Source: Psychrobacter sp. AH5
Lineage (GTDB): Bacteria; Pseudomonadota; Gammaproteobacteria; Pseudomonadales; Moraxellaceae
Direction of reading: 5' to 3'
DNA: 64,000 nt
Assembly: GCF_040371085.1 (NCBI RefSeq)
Contig: NZ_JAMBMT010000001.1
Span: 2,170,001 to 2,234,000, forward strand
In this document: positions 1 through 7,704 of the stretch, piece after piece
How the letters are laid out: every line of letters begins with the position of its first letter
Numbering within the stretch: the stretch's first letter is position 1
Notes under the pieces: generated by a model
The model's database searches: none
What the model saw: only the letters and a program-made list of their open reading frames with translations
Told to the model about the DNA's origin: nothing
Position numbers and translations under genes: made by a program

Positions 1-1
1 A

Positions 2-118
2 GCGCAAAAACGTGGCGAGGCGCATATCGGTAGCGAAGTCAAAGAGGTAATGCAAAAGCGTAAAGAGGCCAAAGAACAAGCGCGCCGTCAGGCTGAAGAG
101 GCTAATAAAGCCAAATAG
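2..118 (+). CDS. C-terminal end of an unidentified protein (partial)
   Basis: An open frame enters from the left edge and ends at a TAG at 116-118, leaving 38 residues. The tail is very rich in Lys, Glu, Arg, Gln and Ala, contains QKRKEAKEQARRQAEE, and would form a charged helix or coiled coil. Nothing identifies the family, and the rest of the gene lies outside the window. The steady codon use and the stop just before a repeat and a terminator make a real gene end likely, but no function can be given. Confidence 0.55.
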   Translation, partial: AQKRGEAHIGSEVKEVMQKRKEAKEQARRQAEEANKAK

Positions 119-152
119 ATTTAGAGTTATCAGCTTTGAAAAGAGCTAAGTC

Positions 153-259
153 GTAGGGTGTGGTTAGCGTAGCGTAACCCGCTTATTGAGATAAATATCT
201 AACACCGATATGATTTTTTCGCGTATTATTATCCTAATGGTGCGCGGGGCGCACCCTAC
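153..259. repeat. REP-like bipartite palindromic repeat, copy 1
   Basis: The element is bounded by GTAGGGTG at 153-160 and its exact complement CACCCTAC at 252-259. The left end carries the hairpin sequence GGTTAGCGTAGCGTAACC and the right end GGTGCGCGGGGCGCACC, with an AT-rich spacer between. A second element at 62331-62559 has the same two kinds of end in the opposite order. Doublets of this style are typical of REP/REPIN elements mobilised in trans by RAYT transposases. No RAYT gene is in the window. Confidence 0.7.
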
Positions 260-279
260 TATTATAAAATTATTCACCC

Positions 280-319
280 AAAAAAAAGAGACGCTATAAA
301 TAATAGCGTCTCTTTTTTT
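280..319 (-). terminator. Bidirectional intrinsic terminator downstream of the HIU hydrolase gene
   Basis: A perfect 10-bp stem (GAGACGCTAT at 288-297, ATAGCGTCTC at 303-312) has a 5-base loop, an A-run on the left and a T-run on the right. It can stop the minus-strand hydrolase transcript as well as plus-strand transcription coming from the left. Confidence 0.85.
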
Positions 320-351
320 ATGTGAAACTTATAATCTCATATAACTAAGAC

Positions 352-780
352 TTAGCTACCGCGATAAGTGCTATAACCATACTGTGACAAAGTAATTGGC
401 ACATGATAATGGTTATCGCCTTTGATATTGAAATTGACTTCAATATAAGGGAAAAATGACTCTTTACCCAAGTCTCTAAAGTAAGGCGTGGTTTCAAAGA
501 TTAGCTTGTAAGTACCATCATTATTGACATTGCCTTCATTGGGTAAAAAATCATTGATACGACCATTGTTAGTGGTCTTTTTAGTATCTAGGAGCTGCCA
601 GCTACCATTCGTTTGTTGCTTCATTAATTTTACGTTGACGTTAGGGGCAGGCTCGCCGCTACCGATATCGAGAATATGACTTGATAACTGATAATCGCCT
701 TTATCAGCGGCAAAACTTGCGGTTGCCGTTAAAGCTAATACACTGCCTAATGCCGCCGCTTTTATTATATTATTTGTCAT
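352..780 (-). CDS. hiuH: Hydroxyisourate hydrolase (transthyretin-like), exported
   Basis: The 142-residue product belongs to the transthyretin-like family that hydrolyses 5-hydroxyisourate, the product of urate oxidation, to OHCU. The family marks are visible: HILDIGSGEPAPNV near the mature N-terminus, an Arg in NNGRIND, HYHVPITLS, and the C-terminal YRGS signature. The first 23 or so residues (MTNNIIKAAALGSVLALTA) form a signal peptide ending ASFA, so the enzyme should act in the periplasm. The frame is open further upstream, but the ATG at 780 has AGGAC just before it and starts exactly at the signal peptide. A TATAAT lies about 29 bases upstream (809-814). No urate oxidase or OHCU decarboxylase gene is nearby. 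Confidence 0.88.
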   Translation of the reverse strand: MTNNIIKAAALGSVLALTATASFAADKGDYQLSSHILDIGSGEPAPNVNVKLMKQQTNGSWQLLDTKKTTNNGRINDFLPNEGNVNNDGTYKLIFETTPYFRDLGKESFFPYIEVNFNIKGDNHYHVPITLSQYGYSTYRGS

Positions 781-808
781 AAAGTGTCCTATTGCTTGGT
801 TTATTATC

Positions 809-814
809 ATTATA
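809..814 (-). promoter_or_regulatory. Possible -10 box of the HIU hydrolase gene
   Basis: The minus strand reads TATAAT here, about 29 bases before the chosen ATG, which suits a short leader. No convincing -35 hexamer sits at 16-18 bases, so this is a weak assignment. Confidence 0.35.
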
Positions 815-950
815 AAATAAAAGCCCGTACTAATCATATTTGAAGCATTTCGGTATGGGCTCAGCTCTGTAGTATAAATTGTCAAACTCAGCGCACTGTA
901 AAGAAAATGTTAATTTAGCTCACAATAAGCAAGATAAAATAAACAACTCT

Positions 951-986
951 CCAAAAAAAAGAGACCCATGATTGAGTCTCTTTCTT
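951..986 (-). terminator. Terminator downstream of serA
   Basis: The arms AAAGAGAC (958-965) and GTCTCTTT (976-983) flank a 10-base loop. On the minus strand the stem is followed by a long T-run (the A-run at 951-960). It lies 22 bases past the serA stop and separates serA from the hydrolase gene. Confidence 0.75.
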
Positions 987-1007
987 TCTACCTATATCAG
1001 CTCACGA

Positions 1008-2234
1008 TTAAAACAAAATACGCACGCGAATTGTTTCTTCGACATCTTTTAGCTTATCAAGGGCAGCATCAGAATCATTGTAATCCACATCCATCATTAG
1101 ATAACCGACGTCATCTTGGGTCATCAGGCTCTGCGCCAAGATATTGATATGCGCTTCAGCGAACAGACGGTTGATTTGTGAGAGTACGCCTGGGACGTTT
1201 TTGTGGATATGCAGTAGACGATGAGTGCCTTCTTTGAACGGAATAGACACCTCTGGGAAGTTCACCGCCGTCACTGTATCGCCTTTATCAGAATAGCTGA
1301 CGAATTTTTCAGCGACTTCAAGGCCGATATTTGCTTGCGCTTCTTGAGTAGAACCACCGATATGTGGCGTCAAGATGACATTATCAAACTTACGTAATGG
1401 CGACTCAAACTCTTGATCAGCAGATTTTGGCTCTTTTGGGAACACATCAATTGCCGCGCCTAATATCTTGCCTGACTCGATGACAGCGGCTAAATCATCA
1501 ATCTCAACACAAGTACCACGAGCGGCGTTGATAAAGTAGCTGCCCTCTTTCATCTGCGCGAACTGCTTAGCGCCCATCATATAGCGGGTACTTGGGACGT
1601 CTGGTACATGCAAAGTGACGATATCAGCGCTTGATAATAGCTCCTCTAAGCTGCCTACTTGTACCGCATTACCGAGCGGTAATTTGGTCACTACGTCATG
1701 ATAAATGACTTTCATGCCAAAGCTCTCAGCAAGTACCGATAGCTGTGAACCGATAGAGCCATAGCCGACGATACCGATAGTTTTGCCGCGAACTTCATGC
1801 GAGTTGGCAGCAGATTTGCCCCAGCCGCCGCGATGCACAGTAGCGTTCTTTTCAGGAATACCGCGATACAGCATAATGGCTTCAGCTAGTACTAGCTCAG
1901 CCACAGAGCGAGTGTTTGAATATGGCGCATTAAAGACCGGAATACCCAGCTCACGGGCAGCTTCTAGATCCACTTGGTTAGTACCGATACAAAAACAGCC
2001 GATACCGATTAATTTTTCTGCTTTTTCTAATACTTCACGAGTTAACTGAGTACGCGAGCGAATACCGATAAAGTGCGCATCTTTGATCTTTTCAATCAGC
2101 TCCTCTTCATCGAGTGCATGACTCAGATATTCGATGTTAGTATAGCCTGCCGCATCTAACACTTTTAGCGCGTTCTCATGCAGACCTTCTAATAATAAAA
2201 AGCGGATCTTATCTTTTTGTAGTGATAATGCCAT
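1008..2234 (-). CDS. serA: D-3-phosphoglycerate dehydrogenase
   Basis: The 408-residue protein matches the E. coli-type SerA in length and layout. It carries out the first step of L-serine synthesis, oxidising 3-phosphoglycerate to 3-phosphohydroxypyruvate with NAD. The Rossmann glycine motif GIVGYGSIGSQ lies near residue 155, the catalytic Arg is in NAARGTCVEI, and the His is in TPHIGGSTQEAQ. The C-terminal 75 or so residues are an ACT domain (HIHKNVPGVLSQINRLF), the usual site of feedback inhibition by serine. The ATG has AGGATAGG upstream. The gene is divergent from a FAD dehydrogenase. In Pseudomonas the equivalent neighbour oxidises the D-2-hydroxyglutarate that SerA makes as a side reaction. 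Confidence 0.97.
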   Translation of the reverse strand: MALSLQKDKIRFLLLEGLHENALKVLDAAGYTNIEYLSHALDEEELIEKIKDAHFIGIRSRTQLTREVLEKAEKLIGIGCFCIGTNQVDLEAARELGIPVFNAPYSNTRSVAELVLAEAIMLYRGIPEKNATVHRGGWGKSAANSHEVRGKTIGIVGYGSIGSQLSVLAESFGMKVIYHDVVTKLPLGNAVQVGSLEELLSSADIVTLHVPDVPSTRYMMGAKQFAQMKEGSYFINAARGTCVEIDDLAAVIESGKILGAAIDVFPKEPKSADQEFESPLRKFDNVILTPHIGGSTQEAQANIGLEVAEKFVSYSDKGDTVTAVNFPEVSIPFKEGTHRLLHIHKNVPGVLSQINRLFAEAHINILAQSLMTQDDVGYLMMDVDYNDSDAALDKLKDVEETIRVRILF

Positions 2235-2590
2235 ATCAAACCTATCCTATAATTTTGGTAAATGGTTTTTTTATTACTATTAAGATGTCGGTAGCTTATC
2301 TATCAGCAACTAGTTAAAACACCCGTTAACAGTACATAAAATCGTCTAACAAGTGACTTATAATGAATAAAAAATAATGCGCTTATATTACACAAAATTG
2401 CTCGATTATGTTAGGAAATAAGAGCAATAAATAGTTGTTATTTTAATTAGTGATATTCTATTAAGTATTAGCATCTACTTAGAGATAAGGTTGTGATGTG
2501 CTAATATTGACCTTATCTAAAGGTATGAATCGCTACTTTAAGCAAATCATCACTCCCCTCTGTTGCCAATCCTAAATAGCCGAGACTATT
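2235..2590. other. Divergent intergenic region between serA and the FAD dehydrogenase
   Basis: This AT-rich 356-base gap must hold both promoters. No consensus promoter stands out. The one clear structure is the inverted repeat at 2483-2518, described separately. Confidence 0.6.
2483..2518. promoter_or_regulatory. Perfect 9-bp inverted repeat, candidate operator
   Basis: AGATAAGGT (2483-2491) and ACCTTATCT (2510-2518) are exact complements separated by 18 bases, about 72 bases before the FAD dehydrogenase start. No T-run follows, so it is not an intrinsic terminator. The centre-to-centre arm spacing of 27 bases would put both half-sites on roughly the same helix face for a dimeric regulator. 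No regulator gene is adjacent. Confidence 0.4.
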
Positions 2591-4135
2591 ATGACTGAAT
2601 CTCTCATCGAAAACCAACCTAATACTATTGCTAATAAGGCGGCTCATGCAGTTGCTCATGAGCTTACGCATGCTGCTAAGCAAGCGGATGTTAATGAGCC
2701 AAGCTCAAATCGACCTGCCACTGAGGCAACTACGGCTAGCGTACAAGCTATTTTGGCGACGCTAAGGACGACTCATCAGTTTGAGGAGAGTCAAATCAAA
2801 ACCGATAGCGAGAGCTTGGAGCACTGGGGCAAAGATTGGACCAAGCATTTCGCCCCTGCCGCTGCCGCTATTGTCTTTCCAAAAACCACTGAGCAAGTAC
2901 AAGCTATCATACTATTGGCTAATGAGTATAACGTGGTATTGACGCCAAGTGGTGGTCGCACCGGTCTATCTGCTGGCGCAGTAGCGGCCAATGGTGAGAT
3001 TGTGGTGAGCATGGATAAGATGAATAAAATCGGTACATTTTATCCTGCGGATCGTATGGTTGAGATTGAAGCAGGAGTCGTCACCGAGCAATTGCAGCAG
3101 TTCGCTGAGTCCAAAGATTTATATTATCCGGTTGATTTTGCCTCGGCAGGCTCTAGCCAAATCGGCGGCAATATCGGCACTAACGCGGGCGGTATTAAGG
3201 TCATACGTTACGGCATGACCCGTCAGTGGATTATGGGTTTGACTGTGGTGACAGGTAAAGGCGATATTTTGCAGCTGAACCGCGGCATGGTCAAAAACGC
3301 TACCGGCTATGATCTACGCCAGTTGTTTATCGGTAGTGAAGGCACTTTGGGGTTAGTCACTCATGCGCAGATTAAGCTGGACCGCTTGCCGCAAGATCTT
3401 AACGTGATGGTGCTTGGCATGGATAGCTTCAATGACGTGATGAATGTTTTATCGGCTTTTCAAGCCAAGATCGATCTAACCGCCTTTGAGTTTTTTGATG
3501 AGGTGGCGATTGATAAGCTGATGGCGCATGGGCAAGTACAAGAGCCATTTGAGTCGCGCACTAAGTTCTATACCCTACTTGAGTTTGAAGCGCCGTATGA
3601 GCCCATCATGGACAAAGCCATGGCCATCTTTGAGGAGTGCATGACTGAGGGCTGGGTGGTCGATGGAGTGATGAGTCAAAACCTCACACAAGCGGCCGAG
3701 CTATGGAAGCTGCGTGAGTATATCTCTGAGACTATCTCGGTATTTACGCCTTATAAGAACGATGTTTCAGTATTAATCAGCTACGTGCCTGACTTTATTG
3801 CAGAGATTGACGAGATTGTCAGCAGCAATTATCCTGACTTTGAGGTCTGCTGGTTTGGTCATATTGGCGATGGTAATTTGCATCTAAATATCTTAAAGCC
3901 TGAAAGCATGAGCAAGGATGATTTCTTTTTTGAGTGTCAAATCGTCAATAAATACGTGTTTGAAACGGTACAAAAATATGGCGGCTCTGTGTCCGCTGAG
4001 CATGGCGTGGGTATGACCAAAAAGCCTTATTTAGAATATAGCCGTAGTCCGCTTGAGATTGACTATTTAAAACAAGTCAAAAAAGTATTTGACCCTAATA
4101 ATATTATGAATCGTGGTAAGATTTTTGATATGTAA
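2591..4135 (+). CDS. FAD-binding oxidase, probable D-2-hydroxyglutarate dehydrogenase
   Basis: The 514-residue flavoprotein is of the GlcD/D-lactate dehydrogenase family. The FAD-binding PCMH domain is visible from about residue 85 (PSGGRTGLSAGA, AGSSQIGGNIGTNAGG, NATGYDLRQLFIGSEGTLG). The FAD-linked oxidase C-terminal domain contains CWFGHIGDGNLHLN and SAEHGVGMTKK, whose His residues bind the catalytic metal in relatives. The first 60 or so residues are polar and probably disordered. D-lactate or glycolate dehydrogenase cannot be excluded from sequence. The divergent serA favours D-2-hydroxyglutarate, because in Pseudomonas these two enzymes are neighbours and coupled. A terminator follows the gene. 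Confidence 0.82.
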   Translation: MTESLIENQPNTIANKAAHAVAHELTHAAKQADVNEPSSNRPATEATTASVQAILATLRTTHQFEESQIKTDSESLEHWGKDWTKHFAPAAAAIVFPKTTEQVQAIILLANEYNVVLTPSGGRTGLSAGAVAANGEIVVSMDKMNKIGTFYPADRMVEIEAGVVTEQLQQFAESKDLYYPVDFASAGSSQIGGNIGTNAGGIKVIRYGMTRQWIMGLTVVTGKGDILQLNRGMVKNATGYDLRQLFIGSEGTLGLVTHAQIKLDRLPQDLNVMVLGMDSFNDVMNVLSAFQAKIDLTAFEFFDEVAIDKLMAHGQVQEPFESRTKFYTLLEFEAPYEPIMDKAMAIFEECMTEGWVVDGVMSQNLTQAAELWKLREYISETISVFTPYKNDVSVLISYVPDFIAEIDEIVSSNYPDFEVCWFGHIGDGNLHLNILKPESMSKDDFFFECQIVNKYVFETVQKYGGSVSAEHGVGMTKKPYLEYSRSPLEIDYLKQVKKVFDPNNIMNRGKIFDM

Positions 4136-4161
4136 TTCTTTTTGACTTAACAATAAATAAA

Positions 4162-4193
4162 GACGCTAAACTGTGAAGTCTAGCGTCGTTTTT
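4162..4193 (+). terminator. Terminator after the FAD dehydrogenase gene
   Basis: GACGCTA (4162-4168) pairs with TAGCGTC (4181-4187), followed by GTTTTT. It begins 26 bases after the stop codon. Confidence 0.75.
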
Positions 4194-4248
4194 ATACTTT
4201 ATATTATTTCTAAGGGTTACTATTAGCGTCTTTATTTATCGCTTAACT

Positions 4249-4884
4249 CTAATAATTTAATAGCAATAAACCGATCACTAGCAATACCGCTAACACTGCT
4301 TGCACCAGCAAAAAAGCCTGATGCGGTGCAGCAACGTGCTTGAGCATATTACCCAAAGCGTTATAAGTGATTCCAGCAGCATTGATATGGGGCGGTGTCT
4401 CAAAATTTTTGATGATTGCTAAGAAGTGCTCCGTACGCTCAATACTCCAGCCATGCGGCGCAAAAGGCAGAAAAGGCGATAATTGCACTGCCTGCTGCTT
4501 GGTAGCTGGTGACCAGAGCCAGCGCTCCAAAAACAACAAACGCATGCGCCAATCATAAAAAATGCGCTGATCGATAGCTTTTATTAGTAAAATCCTAACA
4601 TTCTTATGACGTTCATCGCCAAATATACGCTGCTGCAGGGCTAACACCTTTGACTTCTCACCCTCTAAGCATTGCAAAAAATGACTATTGCCATAACATA
4701 AAGTACCGGTGATACCTTGTTGCTCATTATAATGACGTGCATGCGCCTCCACTTTATCAAATATAGAAGCTTGCAAGCGCGAGCTAAGCGTTAAACTACT
4801 TACATAAACCAAGCGTACCAACGCGGTGTCTGCAACGTCATCCAAATAGTTAACCGTATCGGCATGGTTTAGGGGTAAGCTCAT
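4249..4884 (-). CDS. BLUF-domain blue-light sensor with C-terminal membrane anchor
   Basis: The 211-residue protein has an N-terminal BLUF domain, which binds FAD and senses blue light. The key residues are visible: the Tyr in LVRLVYVSSL, the Asn in YNEQQGITGTLCY, the Gln in FLQCLEGE, and the DWRM segment late in the domain. After a variable linker, the last 25 or so residues (around AVLAVLLVIGLLLLNY) form one hydrophobic helix, so the sensor is probably tethered to the inner membrane. A TTG lies two codons upstream, but the ATG at 4884 has AGGA at a normal distance. No output domain such as EAL or GGDEF is present. Like other short BLUF proteins it probably acts through a partner, and no obvious partner is adjacent. 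Confidence 0.88.
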   Translation of the reverse strand: MSLPLNHADTVNYLDDVADTALVRLVYVSSLTLSSRLQASIFDKVEAHARHYNEQQGITGTLCYGNSHFLQCLEGEKSKVLALQQRIFGDERHKNVRILLIKAIDQRIFYDWRMRLLFLERWLWSPATKQQAVQLSPFLPFAPHGWSIERTEHFLAIIKNFETPPHINAAGITYNALGNMLKHVAAPHQAFLLVQAVLAVLLVIGLLLLNY

Positions 4885-5402
4885 ACGCAATCCTAGTGCT
4901 CGTTCACACTGCTAACGAACAAAAATAATAAAGGTAAATCGTTATCAGTACCGAACTATAATCGGTAGCCATCTCTTTTGAATTTACGATGATAAAGTTG
5001 ATAACTCAAGATAGTAAAGCTTAATGCATGTACTGGATGACTACTTATTGTTTTTTAGGTGATGCTTAGCTTTATAAATGACCATAACGATACCGAATAA
5101 TACCGGTCGTCACTAGTAACTTCACACTGAGATGGTATGATGACAAACACAAATTTTGTATCAGTAAAATAGACGGTATATGAGCTAATAGTTTGCAAGT
5201 AATTGTTATCGTTAATTATTGTAGCACCAGTATTGCAGATTTAATACCATTTTTTATAATAATCAAAACCCTTAAAAAAAATAGTTATGTTTTATCCTAG
5301 CCAAGCTACTCATTACTAGAGACATTGAACGGTAAGGGTAGACCCTGCTTTTTGAACGATTGGGTAGAGCTTGATGGCTGATAAAGCTAACATAGGAATA
5401 TT
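4885..5402. other. Long intergenic region, no gene seen
   Basis: About 518 AT-rich bases separate the BLUF gene from the divergent GNAT-nitrilase gene. I see no RNA gene, no strong hairpin and no consensus promoter. AGGAATATT precedes the right-hand ATG. The region is long enough to hide a small RNA that cannot be recognised by eye. Confidence 0.5.
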
Positions 5403-7040
5403 ATGAGTAAAATAGAAAAATTAGACGATTTTCACTTAACTATCGCTGAGATTAAGAAAAAAGACTATCCTCAAGTCAAAGCGCTTATGGATCGAGTCTA
5501 TGCCAATTTGGGCGGCGCTTGGTCAAAGACTACTATTCACACTTTGATTGATGCCTTTCCTGAAGGGCAGATTGCTTTATTTGACCACGATCAATTGATA
5601 GGTATCGTCTTATCTGTCCGAGTTGATTATGCTAGATTCTCTAACCCGCATACTTATGATGACTTAATTGGTCTCAAAGAGATCATAAAAGACAATCCTG
5701 ATGGCGATGCTATCTATGGTTTGGACGCGCTTATTGATCCTGATTATCGTGGTTACCGTCTAGGTCGCAGGCTTTATGACGCGCGTAAAGAGCTTTGTCG
5801 ACAGCTAAACCTACGCGCTATTTTGGCCGGTGGTCGTATTCCCAACTATCACAATCACCAAGATTTGACGCCAGGCGAGTATATCGATGCGGTTGAGTCG
5901 CGTGAGATTCATGATTCAGCGCTGTCTTTTCAGTTATCCAATGGCTTTATCGTCAAGCGTATTTTGACCGGTTACTTACCCGATGATAAGCAGTCTAAAG
6001 GTTTTGCCACTTTGCTTGAGTGGGCTAATATCTATTATGAGCCGCAAGACTATAAGCCTAATACCCGTAAATCTGAGGTACGTATCGGCGGTATTCAGTG
6101 GCAAATGCGTGAAGTCGAGTCGCCTGAGGAATTACTGCAACAAGTCGAGTTCTTTGTCGATATTATGGCGGACTATAATTCTGACTTTGCCTGCTTGCCT
6201 GAGTTTTTTAATGCGCCGCTGATGGGACTGTGCGAATCTACCGATCAAAACGTCGCTATTCGTTTTTTGGCCGGTTATACCGAATGGTTCAAAAATGAGA
6301 TCTCACATTTGGCTGTTAGTTATAACGTTAACGTCATCACCGGCTCAATGCCGCTGCTTGATGAGAACGATACCCTCTATAACGTCAGCTATCTGTGCCG
6401 CCGTGATGGTACCGTTGAGGAGCAGCGCAAAATTCATATCACTCCGCATGAGCGTAGCGCTTGGGTCATCGAAGGTGGCGATGAGGTCAAAGTCTTTGAT
6501 ACGGATGCTGGTCGTATTGGTATTTTGGTCTGTTATGATGTCGAGTTTCCAGAGCTTGCGCGATTAATGGCGCTCGATGATATGGACATTTTATTTGTAC
6601 CCTTTTGGACCGATACTCAAAACGGTTATCTGCGGGTGCGTCACTGCGCGCAGGCTCGTGCTATCGAGAACGAGTGTTATGTGATGATTTGCGGCTCAGT
6701 GGGTAACCTGCCACAGGTTGAGAGCTTAGATATTCAGTACGCGCAGTCGTCTATCTTCTCCCCGTCCGACTTTGCCTTTCCGCATGATGCGATTATGGCA
6801 GAAACTACAGCTAATACTGAGATGGTGTTTTTCTCCGATTTAAACTTAGACAAGCTCATCCATGTGCGTAATGAGGGCTCTGTTCATAACTTACTCGATC
6901 GCCGTGATGATTTATTTAGCTTAAAGTGGAAGCGCAAGTCCAAAGTGTCAGCTAGTAAACTAAGCGCAGAGGAGCGCCGTGAAAACTCTGGTAGCGTCCT
7001 GTTAGGCGATCCGCTACAAAGCCGCGCGCAAAAGTCTTAA
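5403..7040 (+). CDS. Fusion of GNAT acetyltransferase and nitrilase-type amidohydrolase
   Basis: The 545-residue protein joins two enzyme domains. Residues 10-200 are GNAT-like, with an acetyl-CoA loop around DPDYRGYRLGRRLYDARKEL. Residues 225-510 form a carbon-nitrogen hydrolase with the catalytic triad visible: Glu in ACLPEFF (about 266), Lys in EEQRKIHITPHE (about 342) and Cys in GILVCYDVEFPEL (about 377). Such fusions are known in bacteria, but the substrate is not established. Both domains act on amines or amides, so acetylation and hydrolysis of a related compound is possible. The last 40 residues are charged. A terminator follows at 7069, so the gene is probably monocistronic. Confidence 0.9.
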   Translation: MSKIEKLDDFHLTIAEIKKKDYPQVKALMDRVYANLGGAWSKTTIHTLIDAFPEGQIALFDHDQLIGIVLSVRVDYARFSNPHTYDDLIGLKEIIKDNPDGDAIYGLDALIDPDYRGYRLGRRLYDARKELCRQLNLRAILAGGRIPNYHNHQDLTPGEYIDAVESREIHDSALSFQLSNGFIVKRILTGYLPDDKQSKGFATLLEWANIYYEPQDYKPNTRKSEVRIGGIQWQMREVESPEELLQQVEFFVDIMADYNSDFACLPEFFNAPLMGLCESTDQNVAIRFLAGYTEWFKNEISHLAVSYNVNVITGSMPLLDENDTLYNVSYLCRRDGTVEEQRKIHITPHERSAWVIEGGDEVKVFDTDAGRIGILVCYDVEFPELARLMALDDMDILFVPFWTDTQNGYLRVRHCAQARAIENECYVMICGSVGNLPQVESLDIQYAQSSIFSPSDFAFPHDAIMAETTANTEMVFFSDLNLDKLIHVRNEGSVHNLLDRRDDLFSLKWKRKSKVSASKLSAEERRENSGSVLLGDPLQSRAQKS

Positions 7041-7068
7041 CCGCTCAATTAAAACTAAACTGTTTATA

Positions 7069-7098
7069 AAACGGCTGATCTTTCAGCCGTTTATTTTT
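7069..7098 (+). terminator. Terminator after the GNAT-nitrilase gene
   Basis: A perfect 10-bp stem (AAACGGCTGA at 7069-7078, TCAGCCGTTT at 7083-7092) has a TCTT loop and ends in ATTTTT. Confidence 0.85.
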
Positions 7099-7144
7099 AT
7101 CTATAAAGGCTTATTACTACCCTTTTAAGCTTCGAGAAAACCTC

Positions 7145-7696
7145 ATGAGTACTGATATAGAAAAGACAGCTATAAAAGTTAAAAAAACGCCTAAGCAAAA
7201 GCTTTGGTCACTTGTTAAAAGCACCTTATTTTATGGACTAGTATTTATCATTATTTATACGGCCATTAATTGGTGGCGACAACCCATCATGCCAGCCAAC
7301 CCTCAATTACAGCTGACCGATTATCAGGGACAAAGCTTAGATCTAGCAGCATTGAGTCGTGAGCAACCGACGCTAGTATATTTTTGGGGAACTTGGTGCC
7401 CGATTTGTACTTATACCTCACCGACTATTAATAAGTTAGCCGCTAACGACAATTATCCAGTGCTCACTATCGCTATCAAATCCGGCTCTGATCAAGCATT
7501 GCAAGACTATCTGCAGCAAAATAATTTTGATTTTATCACCGTAAATGACGAAGACGGAGCCATCTTTGCCGATTGGCAAGGACAAGTCACCCCCTCTTAT
7601 GTGATCTTAGAAGATGGTGAGATGACACAGGGATTGACAGGTATTCAGCCGCTGTGGTCGCTAAAGCTTAGATTATGGCTGTCGTCAATATTCTAA
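7145..7696 (+). CDS. Membrane-anchored thioredoxin-like disulfide oxidoreductase (TlpA/ScsD-like)
   Basis: The 183-residue protein has a basic N-terminus, one transmembrane helix at about 29-45 (LFYGLVFIIIYTAI) and a periplasmic thioredoxin-fold domain. The redox motif WCPIC lies near residue 84 in YFWGTWCPICTYTSPT, and the cis-Pro loop appears as VTPSYVILEDG. The arrangement matches TlpA/ResA and ScsD proteins, which handle disulfide exchange in the periplasm, including during copper stress. No DsbD/ScsB partner is adjacent, so the electron source is unknown. The gene ends 8 bases before the convergent ald gene ends, with no terminator between them. Confidence 0.85.
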   Translation: MSTDIEKTAIKVKKTPKQKLWSLVKSTLFYGLVFIIIYTAINWWRQPIMPANPQLQLTDYQGQSLDLAALSREQPTLVYFWGTWCPICTYTSPTINKLAANDNYPVLTIAIKSGSDQALQDYLQQNNFDFITVNDEDGAIFADWQGQVTPSYVILEDGEMTQGLTGIQPLWSLKLRLWLSSIF

Positions 7697-7704
7697 AATC
7701 AAGA

